64,000 nt of DNA from positions 930,001-994,000 of the forward strand of contig NZ_CP050152.1 in assembly GCF_011617245.1 (NCBI RefSeq). Direction: 5' to 3'. Of this stretch, positions 7,286 to 15,756 are shown piece by piece. Every line of letters begins with the position of its first letter. Position 1 is the first letter of the stretch. Source of the stretch: Brevibacterium atlanticum (GTDB lineage Bacteria > Actinomycetota > Actinomycetes > Actinomycetales > Brevibacteriaceae). A model generated the notes under the pieces. It was not told the DNA's origin, did not search any database, and was given only the letters and a program-made list of their open reading frames with translations. A program made the translations under genes and the position numbers.

Positions 7286-8907
7286 TGTGTTGCCTCAATA
7301 GGTTGCTGACAACCTGACTCAATACGTTGCTGACAGTATGTCTCAATACGTTGTTGACACACTTCGGGCTATGCCTGAAGCACTTTCAATAGCCCAACGC
7401 CGCGCAATCATCGACTTCGACCCCAACGCACCAGACTCACCATCGATCACCGAGTTCTGCCGTCAACACAGCGTTACTCGAACGTCGTTCTACGCGATCC
7501 GCAAACGCTACAAAACCGAGGGGCTGCAGGCACTCCACGCCCGTTCATCGGCACCGAAGAACACCGTGCGAATCTACGACCAAGAAACCACCGATCTCGT
7601 CTTGAAGATCCGTGCCGAACTCGAGTCCACCGGGTGGGATGCCGGACCGAAATCGATCTGGTACGAAGGCGTCGATACCGGCCGATTCACCGAACCCATC
7701 CCATCGGTGGCCACGATCGGGCGGATCCTTTTCGACGCTGGACGGGTGAAGGCGAACCCGAAGAAGCGTCCCCGATCATCATTGATCCGATTCGTCCGTG
7801 CCAACGCCATGGAACTGTGGCAACTCGACGCTTTCGAATTCGAACTCACCGGCAGCACCACCAAGATCACGGTGTATCAGCTCCTCGACGATTCCACCCG
7901 CCTCGACGTCGGCACACAAGCCTTCCACGGAGTGGAAAACGGCAATCATGCGATCACGACGATCTCTGATGCCTTCGCCAACTATGGGGTGCCCCAAGAG
8001 ATGCTGACCGATAACGGCAACGCCTTCAACGGCAACAGGCAGGGTTGGGTCGTGGCCACTCAGCTCTTCCTCGCCGACCATGGGTGCCGAGGAATCTCCG
8101 GCATGCCCGGACACCCACAAACCCAGGGAAAGAACGAACGTGGCCACCAAACACTGCTCAATGTCCTCAGGGCCCACCGACCCCGCAGCCTCGCTGAAGC
8201 ACGGAAAGTGATCGCGATGTTCCGCGACCGCTACAACTATCGGCGACGGCATCAGTCACTGCCAGGAGACATGAATCCTCACCAAGCCTGGCAAGCAGCA
8301 ATCCACACTCCTTCAGACGGCACACCGATCCCGCATGCTGAAGTCGAAGCGATCGCACGTGAGTACGCTCAACGGCGACGCGTTCTAGCCGCAATGAACC
8401 AACCACACGTCGATGACGAGAAATCGGCCGGTGAACCTCTCCCGACCGCAGCTGACTCAGTACCGGACCGAGTCGTCATCGCTGCGGGCAATCCACAGAT
8501 CTACTTCCAGGCCGTCGGACTCGGAGTACCGAGAACATTGGCCGGAACTTATCAATCAGTCGTCACTGACGACTTCTACGCACTGTTCGACACGACCACT
8601 GGCGAGGAAGTGGTGTACTTCCCGCTCCCCATCCGCACCGCGGAAACGTCGAGACGATACCCGCTGTGGAGAGTCATCGGCGCCAGAATGCGTGGAGCCA
8701 CGAGCATGTGGTTGAAGAAGCAGCGCGACTACATGCTCAAGCACTTCCCCAACGAGGCTCCGTCTGATCGAACCGTCACGAAATGCCACTGACAACCCCA
8801 CTCATTTAGTGTGAGCAACCTATGGAGTCAGGTCGTTCACAACCTGGTGAGCGAGGTTGTCAGCAACGTATTGAGTGAGATTGTCAGCAAGGTCGCGAGT
8901 TTCCACA
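7286..8907 (+). mobile_element. IS481-like insertion sequence
   Basis: A 1622-bp element with TG...CA ends, flanked by a 14-bp direct duplication (7272-7285 and 8908-8921). Its ends are long imperfect inverted repeats built of tandem units of the type CTCAATACGTTGCTGACA: three units at 7291-7362 and inverted copies at about 8850-8900. The units are probably transposase-binding sites. One intact transposase gene fills the centre. TSD length and transposase type fit the IS481 family. Confidence 0.88.
7338..8792 (+). CDS. IS481-like DDE transposase
   Basis: Up to 484 aa with an N-terminal helix-turn-helix (VTEFCRQHS-like FCRQHSVTRTSFYAIRKRY) and an rve integrase core. The presumed DDE residues lie in WQLDAFEF, LTDNGNAFNG and GKNERGHQ, followed by the NYRRRHQSL segment typical of this group. 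ATG 7338 lies inside the third terminal repeat unit, so its first residues encode a binding site. ATG 7371 (MPEALSIAQRR) is an equally plausible start. No interruption is seen, so the element may be active. Confidence 0.88.
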   Translation: MSQYVVDTLRAMPEALSIAQRRAIIDFDPNAPDSPSITEFCRQHSVTRTSFYAIRKRYKTEGLQALHARSSAPKNTVRIYDQETTDLVLKIRAELESTGWDAGPKSIWYEGVDTGRFTEPIPSVATIGRILFDAGRVKANPKKRPRSSLIRFVRANAMELWQLDAFEFELTGSTTKITVYQLLDDSTRLDVGTQAFHGVENGNHAITTISDAFANYGVPQEMLTDNGNAFNGNRQGWVVATQLFLADHGCRGISGMPGHPQTQGKNERGHQTLLNVLRAHRPRSLAEARKVIAMFRDRYNYRRRHQSLPGDMNPHQAWQAAIHTPSDGTPIPHAEVEAIAREYAQRRRVLAAMNQPHVDDEKSAGEPLPTAADSVPDRVVIAAGNPQIYFQAVGLGVPRTLAGTYQSVVTDDFYALFDTTTGEEVVYFPLPIRTAETSRRYPLWRVIGARMRGATSMWLKKQRDYMLKHFPNEAPSDRTVTKCH

Positions 8908-8934
8908 CGAGGTAGCTGGGCCGCCGTCAGGTAG
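8908..8934. repeat. Right part of palindrome beyond the IS481-like element
   Basis: Begins with the second copy of the 14-bp duplication and continues CGCCGTCAGGTAG. It lies 14 nt from the end of the ThrE-type gene. Confidence 0.92.
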
Positions 8935-8947
8935 TACGGGGATGGAC

Positions 8948-10183
8948 TCAGGCGACGATTTCGTCCTTGGGTTCAGCAGCGTGGGCCAGCGCTGAGCCGA
9001 TGACGGTGCCGATGGCGATCGTGAAGAACGTCGTCGCGGCGGCAAGCAGACTGCCGGCAACTCCGGATCCGTCTCCGAATTCGACCTGCGAGGCGTTGAG
9101 CAGCCCGAACGACCCGGGTGCCACGACGAGGAATGCGGGCACGAAGCTGATCCGCCAGATCGGTCCTGTCGGCACCCGTGAGAGTAGGACGGCCACCAGC
9201 GAAGCAGTCAGAGCCCCGGCGAGACCGCCGATGGCCGCGCCGAACACCGCGCCGAGACCCAGCTGGGCGAGGGCCGCGGCGGCGATGGTGGCCACGATCG
9301 GCACGGTGTGCTCGAGCGGGGTGTGCAGGTAGAGGATGAGACCCAGGGTCGCCGCGGCGACTCCGAGGGCGGAGAGCCACCACGTGGAATGGGTCAGCTG
9401 GGAGTTCGCGAGCGCCTCGGCGCCGGTGCCCGTGACGACGGCGGCCCCGGCGACACCGGCGATGAACATCGCCAGCTGCACCGTGGAGGACACGAGCCGA
9501 GAACTGCCGGCGGACAGGGCGCCGGCGGAGATCTCGGTCAGCCCGGTGACCACGGCGCTGCCGGGCAGCAGCAGCGCCAGTGTGGCGACGATCGTGCGCA
9601 GGGGGCTCTCCAGCCAGCCGAGGCGGTAACCGATGAGCATGAGGACGCCGACGATGAACGCCGAGGCCACGGGCAGCAGCGGGCCGAGGGTGGAGTGCCG
9701 GCTGTTGATGGCGAGCACACCGGCGACGATGAGTGAGCCGATCGCGGCGAAGGCGAGATTGACGAGTCCGGGTTCGAGCAGCAGGCACAGTCCGATGCCG
9801 ATCGGGATCGCGCCGAGGTGGGAGAGCCAGACCGGCCAGCGTGGGGCGGTGCCGTAAACTTCCGTGTCGATCATTCTCCGGGCGGCGTCGATGCCGAGTC
9901 GGCGGGCTCGGAGGGCATCGACGATGTCGAGCAGCTTCGCGGTCTGGTCGAAGCGCAGATCCGGGCCGATGCGTTCGAAGCGAGTCGTGCTGTCGGATCC
10001 GACCGTGAGGAACAGTCCCTTGGGCAGAGCTGCGACATTGATGGGCCTGAGACCGACGGCGGGTGCAAGTCCGGTGAGGGCGTCTTCGACATCGACTGAA
10101 GAGATCCCGCCGGCGAGCAGACCGGCGCCGATGGTGACTAACAGGTCCTGAGCGGGAATGCTCGCTTCGCTTGCCTCGTCCAC
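8948..10183 (-). CDS. Threonine/serine exporter, ThrE family
   Basis: A 411-aa membrane protein. The N-terminal soluble domain (about residues 10-130) carries GAGLLAGGISSVDVEDAL. About ten membrane segments follow in two blocks, matching the fused DUF1212/DUF3815 arrangement of ThrE from Corynebacterium. Members export threonine or serine by proton motive force. The ATG at 10183 starts MDEASEAS. Palindromes flank it on both sides. The substrate is inferred from the family. Confidence 0.82.
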   Translation of the reverse strand: MDEASEASIPAQDLLVTIGAGLLAGGISSVDVEDALTGLAPAVGLRPINVAALPKGLFLTVGSDSTTRFERIGPDLRFDQTAKLLDIVDALRARRLGIDAARRMIDTEVYGTAPRWPVWLSHLGAIPIGIGLCLLLEPGLVNLAFAAIGSLIVAGVLAINSRHSTLGPLLPVASAFIVGVLMLIGYRLGWLESPLRTIVATLALLLPGSAVVTGLTEISAGALSAGSSRLVSSTVQLAMFIAGVAGAAVVTGTGAEALANSQLTHSTWWLSALGVAAATLGLILYLHTPLEHTVPIVATIAAAALAQLGLGAVFGAAIGGLAGALTASLVAVLLSRVPTGPIWRISFVPAFLVVAPGSFGLLNASQVEFGDGSGVAGSLLAAATTFFTIAIGTVIGSALAHAAEPKDEIVA

Positions 10184-10240
10184 GCGGTCCCTCTTCTCTG
10201 CTCGTGACCCACTCGACGGTCACGAACCTACCAGCCCGCG

Positions 10241-10296
10241 CTACCTGACGGCGGCCCAGCAACCTCGCGCGAGGTTGCTGGGCCGCCGTCAGGTAG
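10241..10296. repeat. Intact 56-nt intergenic palindrome
   Basis: A perfect copy with the AACCTCGCGCGAGGTT centre. Its right arm overlaps the 3' end of the LysR gene: the last codons GCT ACC and the stop TGA are read from the palindrome on the minus strand. Confidence 0.95.
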
Positions 10297-11185
10297 CAAA
10301 TGGGGAGGGGAGGAGGGCGCGAACGATGTCGATGACCCGGGCTAAGGCTTCGGATGGGTTGTTCCGCCGCCACCCGAGCGCGAGAGTGAAGGCTTCTGCA
10401 CCCTCGTCCAGACGGACGTAGGCCACCCCGTCGATACGGATGTGCTCCGAGGGCTCGACGACGATAGCCATACCGACCTGGGCACCCACCAGAGCCAGGA
10501 GACTGTAGGGGTCAGGGGCCTCCTGGACGATACGAGGCAGGAAACCGGCCTCATCTGCCAGACGCATCATCACCTCTCTCACCTGCGAACCATGGGACGG
10601 AGCGTAGGAGATGAACGGCTGCCCGGTGAGTTCGGCCATGCCGATCGACTCGCGACCGGCCATAGGGTGATCTGAGGGTACCGCGAGCATGACGCTCTCC
10701 TGACGGATGACGTGGACGTCGACCCCGGCCGGTGCGGGCGGGCTGACGACCGCGAGGTCCATCTCCCCATCGCGCAAGGCGATCGCGGCTTCCCCGCAGT
10801 ACATCTGCGGTCGCAGGTCGAGGTTGATGCCAGGATGCCGCTGCCCGACCTCTCTGGCCAGACGGGAGAGGATCGAATAGCCGCTCGTGCCGCCGAAGCC
10901 GATGCGAACCCGACCCGCGAGTCCCTGCTGGGCGGCACGGGCAATGCGCCGGGCACCGTCGACCTGGGTGCCGATCGCCGCAGCCGGTTCGAGCAGCGCC
11001 TCACCGGCCGGTGTCAGCCGCACCCGCCTCGTCGTCCGCTCGAAGAGTTCGACGTCGAGGTCACGCTCGAGCGCCCGAATGATCTGACTCAGCGCCGGCT
11101 GGGCGATGTGCAGCCGCTCTGCTGCCCGTCCGAAATGCAGCTCCTCGGCGACGGCAAGGAATGCCGTGACCTGTCTGAATTCCAT
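10289..11185 (-). CDS. LysR-family transcriptional regulator
   Basis: A 298-aa regulator. The winged helix at residues 1-60 (MEFRQVTAFLAVAEELHFGR, then AQPALSQIIRALE) is classic LysR, followed by a periplasmic-binding-like effector domain from about 90. ATG 11185 starts at MEFRQ; the longer frame to 11527 overlaps the divergent gene and is rejected. It is divergent from glutaryl-CoA dehydrogenase across a LysR-type box, so it probably controls that gene and itself. The stop codon lies inside the palindrome at 10241-10296. Confidence 0.92.
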   Translation of the reverse strand: MEFRQVTAFLAVAEELHFGRAAERLHIAQPALSQIIRALERDLDVELFERTTRRVRLTPAGEALLEPAAAIGTQVDGARRIARAAQQGLAGRVRIGFGGTSGYSILSRLAREVGQRHPGINLDLRPQMYCGEAAIALRDGEMDLAVVSPPAPAGVDVHVIRQESVMLAVPSDHPMAGRESIGMAELTGQPFISYAPSHGSQVREVMMRLADEAGFLPRIVQEAPDPYSLLALVGAQVGMAIVVEPSEHIRIDGVAYVRLDEGAEAFTLALGWRRNNPSEALARVIDIVRALLPSPFAT

Positions 11186-11205
11186 ATGGCACCTCTCGAA
11201 TCTGA

Positions 11206-11228
11206 ATTGATAAGAATAGAGAATCAAT
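11206..11228. promoter_or_regulatory. Candidate LysR operator, ATTGAT-N11-ATCAAT
   Basis: A 6-bp inverted repeat with an 11-nt spacer has the T-N11-A geometry of LysR-type sites. It lies in the 124-nt gap between the divergent LysR and gcdH starts, in an AT-rich patch. Confidence 0.7.
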
Positions 11229-11309
11229 CGATGCGATATTACCTCTTGGACTCGGAGTAATTCTGGTGGCACTGTGGAACACGGCCCGATCAACCGCTGA
11301 GGAGATGCT

Positions 11310-12506
11310 TTGACCACCACAACCACCGCCACCCCCGCAACCACTGCCGACCCCTCGGACCTCCTCGACCTCGCAGGACTCTTCACCGACACCGAGCTCG
11401 AATTCCGCGACAAGGTCAGGGCGTTCGTCGACGAGAGGATCCGCCCGAACATCGCCGACTGGTACGAGAACGCGGTCTTCCCGACCGAGATCGTGCCGGA
11501 GATGGGCGCCCAGGGGCTGCTCGGCATGCACCTGAAGGGCTACGGCTGCCCGGGTCGGTCCGCCGTCGAATACGGGCTTGCCGCACTCGAACTCGAGGCC
11601 GGCGACTCCGGCCTGCGCACCTTCGTGTCCGTGCAGGGATCGCTGGCGATGTCGGCGATCCATAAGTTCGGCTCCGAGGAGCAGAAGAACCGGTACCTGC
11701 CCGGAATGGCCAAAGGTGAGATCATCGGCTGCTTCGGACTGACCGAACCCACCGCCGGCTCCGACCCCGCCTCGATGGCGACGACCGCGAACCGGAACGC
11801 CGACGGAACCTGGACCCTCAACGGGGCCAAACGGTGGATCGGGCTCGCCTCGATCGCGCAGATCGCCGTCATCTGGGCCGCCACCGACGACGGCATCCGC
11901 GGATTCCTCGTCCCCACCGACACCGAAGGGTTCACCGCCACCCCGATCGCGCGGAAGCTCTCGATGCGGGCCTCCATCCAGTGCGACATCACCCTCGACG
12001 ATGTGGCCCTCCCGGCCGAGGCCCTCCTTCCCGGAGCGGAGGGGCTGAAGGGGCCGTTCTCCTGCCTCAACGAGGCACGCTACGGGATCATGTGGGGTGC
12101 GATGGGCGCGGCCCGCGACTCCTTCGAAGTCGCACTTGACTACGCCCAGAACCGTCTGCAGTTCGACAAGCCGCTCACCTCCTACCAGATCACGCAGGAG
12201 AAGCTCGTGAACATGGCCATCGAGATCCAGAAGGGCACTCTGCTCGCGATCCAGACCGGGCGGCTGAAGGACGCCGGCACGCTCGATCCCGTGCAGATCT
12301 CCGTCGGCAAGCTCAACAACTGCCGAGAGGCCATCCAGATCTGCCGCGACGCCCGCGCGATGCTCGGCGGCAACGGCATCACGCTCGACTACTCACCGCT
12401 GCGGCATGCGAACAACCTCGAATCCGTGCGCACCTACGAAGGCACCGACGAGGTCCACACCCTCATCCTCGGCCGCCACATCACCGGCCAGCAGGCGTTC
12501 CGGTAA
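11310..12506 (+). CDS. gcdH: Glutaryl-CoA dehydrogenase-like acyl-CoA dehydrogenase
   Basis: A 398-aa FAD enzyme expected to convert glutaryl-CoA to crotonyl-CoA in lysine/tryptophan or glutarate breakdown. Features point specifically to the GcdH branch: FGLTEPTAGSDPASM, the substrate-loop region KLSMRASIQC, FSCLNEARYGIMWG and the C-terminal TYEGTDEVHTLILGR, which holds the catalytic Glu. The start is TTG 11310, supported by GAGGAG at 11299-11304. It is divergent from a LysR gene, which probably regulates it. Confidence 0.88.
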   Translation: MTTTTTATPATTADPSDLLDLAGLFTDTELEFRDKVRAFVDERIRPNIADWYENAVFPTEIVPEMGAQGLLGMHLKGYGCPGRSAVEYGLAALELEAGDSGLRTFVSVQGSLAMSAIHKFGSEEQKNRYLPGMAKGEIIGCFGLTEPTAGSDPASMATTANRNADGTWTLNGAKRWIGLASIAQIAVIWAATDDGIRGFLVPTDTEGFTATPIARKLSMRASIQCDITLDDVALPAEALLPGAEGLKGPFSCLNEARYGIMWGAMGAARDSFEVALDYAQNRLQFDKPLTSYQITQEKLVNMAIEIQKGTLLAIQTGRLKDAGTLDPVQISVGKLNNCREAIQICRDARAMLGGNGITLDYSPLRHANNLESVRTYEGTDEVHTLILGRHITGQQAFR

Positions 12507-12512
12507 GAGGGC

Positions 12513-13587
12513 TCACGCGAGCCGACGTCCGCCGACGACCACCTCGGCAGGCGTGCTCAACACCGAGAGATCCGCGACCGGATCTCCGTGAACAAGAACG
12601 AGGTCCGCGCGTCCTCCCTCGACGATGCGACCGCGATCGCCCAGCCCGAACGCGTCCGCAGCCGCCGATGTCGCTGCCCGAATCGCCTCGGCGCTGGTCA
12701 TCCCTGCCTGCACGAGGTAGCCGAGCTCGGAATGCAGAGAAAGACCGTGCGGCACCGGGGCGAACGGAGTCTCGTTCGCGTCCGTCCCGGCGATGACCCT
12801 CGCCCCGCCCTCGAGCAGGGCGCTGACGTTGCCGATCGCCAGCTCCATCGCACCTTCGGCATGGTCGCCGAGGCGGGCGTCGGCGATCGCGCGCATCATC
12901 ACCAGGGTGGGGGGAGACGAGAGTACCGGAGTCGACGATCCGTGCGATCGTCGCCTCCGACAGGGGTCGATCGAAGGGGATGTGGGTGAGGACGTCGACC
13001 CCGGCGTCGAGGCCGCGATCGAAGGACGCGGCCGTCACCGCGTGGGCGACGGTGAGCAGGCCCCGCTTCCGGGCACCGTCGACGATCGCCTGCAGCGTCG
13101 GGATGTCGAGGGCGGGCGTCTCCGTTGCGTCGGGGTCCTCGATGATGATCTTGATGAGATCGACGCCGTTGTCAGTGCGCCAGTCGAGGAACCGCTGCGC
13201 ATCCTCGGGACCGGTGACACCGGACTCGGCGGGAAATCCCATCACCGCGATCTGCGTGCTCCCCGGCGCCGAGGCGGCCGACCCGGCACTGAGGATCGCC
13301 GGGACCTCAGCGTCGGCCCGGTATCCGTCGACGACGGAATCGGGGTGTGTGCCCAGATCGATCACGGTCGTCAGCCCCGACCGCACGGCGTCAAGCAAAC
13401 GCGAACGTTCGCCGAGGTGGACGTGGGTGTCGATGAGCCCCGGAAGCACGGTCGCCGCCGAGGTCGGGTCCGGCTCCTCGGCCGGGCGGATCGCGGTGAT
13501 CGTGTCGTCGAATTCGATATCGACGGGCGAGGCTGACGATGTGGGGGAGTCGGGGTCGAGGATGCGGACATTGCGCAGAACAGTCAC
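12513..13587 (-). pseudogene. Metal-dependent amidohydrolase, frameshifted
   Basis: An imidazolonepropionase/prolidase-like amidohydrolase. The first part (GTG 13587, VTVLRNVRILDPD) has the metal motif DTHVHLGER and reads to IVDSGTLVSP. The frame then breaks at a run of six Gs at 12909-12914; with five Gs it continues VMMRAIADARLGD to the normal end, including AGTDANETPF and ADLVLVHGDP. Either the gene is inactivated by a homopolymer slip or the assembly has an error there. It converges on gcdH with a 6-nt gap. Its substrate is unknown. Confidence 0.85.
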
Positions 13588-13737
13588 AGCGCCACGATAC
13601 CCACCGCGACTGCGATCGGTCTGCATTGCGCTGATCGATTGCCAGCTGAGTCCCGGGTACTGTTCGATCCATCGTTGCGGCAACGGCTGCAGGAGTCTCT
13701 GACGAGCACCGAAACTGATCACCAGTGTGAGGGCAGC

Positions 13738-14733
13738 TCAGAGTCGGAGCAGTCGCTCAGCATTGCGGTGGGCTACGTCGTGTTGGGCGTCCTCCTGCAG
13801 TTCGGAATTCTCCAGAAAGGCTCTCGCTCCCTCGTTGCCGATGAACGGGTAGTCGACGGAATAGATCATCCTGTCAGTGCCGAGCATGTCTGTGCAGAAA
13901 CGCATGTGGGCCGCGGTGAACATTCCGCTGGGTGTGTAGTAGGCATTCGAGCGCATGTAGTCGCCGATGGTGCGCTCAAGTCCGGTGATCTGTCTCGGCA
14001 GAGCTTCGTCGAGTCGGTCAAGGAACCAGGGGACCATCTCACCCCAGTGACCCAGAATGATCTGCAGATCCGGGAACCGGTCGAAGACTCCGTTGAGGAC
14101 CAGCTGCAAGAAGTGGATGCCCGACTCGTTGTGCCAGCCCCATGCTGCGGTCGCGAAACGTGCGGCTACTGCGGAATCCAGTCCGCGTTCGTAATTGTCG
14201 GCGCTGGTGATTCGAGTCGGAGGGGCCGGATGCAGGTAGATCGGTACCTCGAGATCTGCGGCGGTTCGCAGCAGCGGTTCGAACCGCGGTGCGCTCAGAA
14301 AGTCGTCCTCGGTGCGCCCATAGATGAGTGCGCCGACATGCCCCAGTTCCTCGACTGCCCGTTGCAGCTCCGCAGGTGCAGCGTCCGGAGCGGAAGTCGG
14401 CACGGACGCGAATGCCGCGAACCTGTCGGGATGGCGGCGCACTGCCGCGGCAAGCCTGTCGTTCACGTATCTGACGAGATCGGGAGCGACTTCGGGCGGC
14501 AGGTATTGAGTCGAGAGGTTGGACAGCACCTGCATGTCGATCCCATGCTTATCCATGTCGGAGATGCGACCATCGTCGAGATCCTCGAGCTGTTCCGCAG
14601 TCGGACTGTACGACAGTCCGGCATTGGGCGCATAGGCTTCGTTGAAATGAGGAGAGACCAGCTGGGCTCGTTGTGAGCTCGAGCGGGCGACATCCGCGTA
14701 CAGTGTGTGCTCTTCGATGGTGATCAGTCTCAT
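13738..14733 (-). CDS. Amidohydrolase-2 family decarboxylase/hydrolase
   Basis: A 331-aa TIM-barrel protein. It starts MRLITIEEH, where the glutamate and histidine replace the usual HxH metal pair, as in gamma-resorcylate decarboxylase and ACMSD relatives. It also has VPIYLHPAPP, ILGHWGEMVPW and the late metal Asp region YSVDYPF. The family performs non-oxidative decarboxylation of aromatic or muconate-like acids, or hydrolysis. ATG 14733 is followed directly by the conserved N-terminus. Neighbours do not indicate the substrate. Confidence 0.82.
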   Translation of the reverse strand: MRLITIEEHTLYADVARSSSQRAQLVSPHFNEAYAPNAGLSYSPTAEQLEDLDDGRISDMDKHGIDMQVLSNLSTQYLPPEVAPDLVRYVNDRLAAAVRRHPDRFAAFASVPTSAPDAAPAELQRAVEELGHVGALIYGRTEDDFLSAPRFEPLLRTAADLEVPIYLHPAPPTRITSADNYERGLDSAVAARFATAAWGWHNESGIHFLQLVLNGVFDRFPDLQIILGHWGEMVPWFLDRLDEALPRQITGLERTIGDYMRSNAYYTPSGMFTAAHMRFCTDMLGTDRMIYSVDYPFIGNEGARAFLENSELQEDAQHDVAHRNAERLLRL

Positions 14734-14813
14734 TGCGTCCTCCAGTTATTCCACGATGGCTCGGCTGCGGTGCGGCGACCTGACAGTCGCCGCTGCCAGC
14801 AGCTCACCCCTCT

Positions 14814-15707
14814 TCACAAGGCAGGGAACCTGACTCCCGTCAGTTCCTCCGATTCCTCCCACAGCCGCCGCGCGACGTCCGGATCGAGCGAGGCCGGCGT
14901 CCGGCTGGCGAAGATGGGTTCGCCGCGGGTCTCGAACGCCTTGCCCGGACCCAGGTAGGAATTGCCCGGCACATCGGCCACCGCTGCGTTCAGGGTCGGT
15001 GCGGCACCAGCCGTGTCACGCTGCGCGATGAGTCGTGTGAACGCCCTGCTCAGTCCCCGCCGCAGCGGCGAACCCTCGGCGGAGTGGAAGAGGTTCGTCG
15101 CCGCCAGTCCGGGATGGGCTGCGGTCGCGATCACCTCGGAACCCGCCTCCGCCAGCCGCCGATCGAGCTCGGTGGTGAAGAGCAGGTTCGCAAGCTTCGA
15201 CTGGGCATAGGCAGTCATTGCCCGATACCGCCGGCGCTGCCAGTTGAGGTCGGAGAAGTCGATGGCACCCTGCTTGTGGGCGAGTGAGGAGACGGTGACC
15301 ACCCGAGAACGGGTCTGCGGCAGAAGCAGGTTGGTCAGCGCGAAGTGTCCGAGGTGGTTCGTTCCGAACTGGGACTCGAAACCGTCGACCGTATAGCCCA
15401 GGGGCGGGATCATAATGCCCGCATTGTTGATGAGGACGTCGATCGGGCCATCGAGGTCGGCGGCGAAGCGTCGCACCGAGGCGAGGTCCGCGAGGTCGAG
15501 TTCCCGGACCTCGACCGACCCGCGCATCGCCTTCGCAGCGGCCTCACCTTTCTCCCGGTTACGCACCGCGAGGATGACATGGGCTCCGTGAGCGGCGAGA
15601 GCACTCGCGCTTACCCGCCCGAGTCCGCTGTTGGCTCCGGTGACGACGAAGGTCTGAGAGTCGAGGGACGGAAAACCGTGCTCGAGGTCGGCAGTGATGG
15701 GCAGCAT
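14814..15707 (-). CDS. Short-chain dehydrogenase/reductase (retinol-dehydrogenase-like)
   Basis: A 297-aa SDR with the NAD(P) motif TGANSGLG near residue 22, NNAGIM near 100, and the catalytic Tyr-Lys in YAQSKLAN. Its length and the GTNHLGHFALTNLLLP segment are typical of the RDH/WW-oxidoreductase-like branch. ATG 15707 is chosen; the longer frame to 15971 overlaps the divergent ABC gene. The substrate is unknown. Confidence 0.87.
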   Translation of the reverse strand: MLPITADLEHGFPSLDSQTFVVTGANSGLGRVSASALAAHGAHVILAVRNREKGEAAAKAMRGSVEVRELDLADLASVRRFAADLDGPIDVLINNAGIMIPPLGYTVDGFESQFGTNHLGHFALTNLLLPQTRSRVVTVSSLAHKQGAIDFSDLNWQRRRYRAMTAYAQSKLANLLFTTELDRRLAEAGSEVIATAAHPGLAATNLFHSAEGSPLRRGLSRAFTRLIAQRDTAGAAPTLNAAVADVPGNSYLGPGKAFETRGEPIFASRTPASLDPDVARRLWEESEELTGVRFPAL

Positions 15708-15756
15708 AGTGGGCAGTGTAGTCCCAGGCGCTGCCCGTGATGTTAGGGTATCCTTC

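Noticed and set aside
91..10296. Repeated palindromes as a CRISPR array
   Set aside because: Copies are kilobases apart, perfectly self-complementary and at gene ends, with no spacer periodicity and no cas genes.
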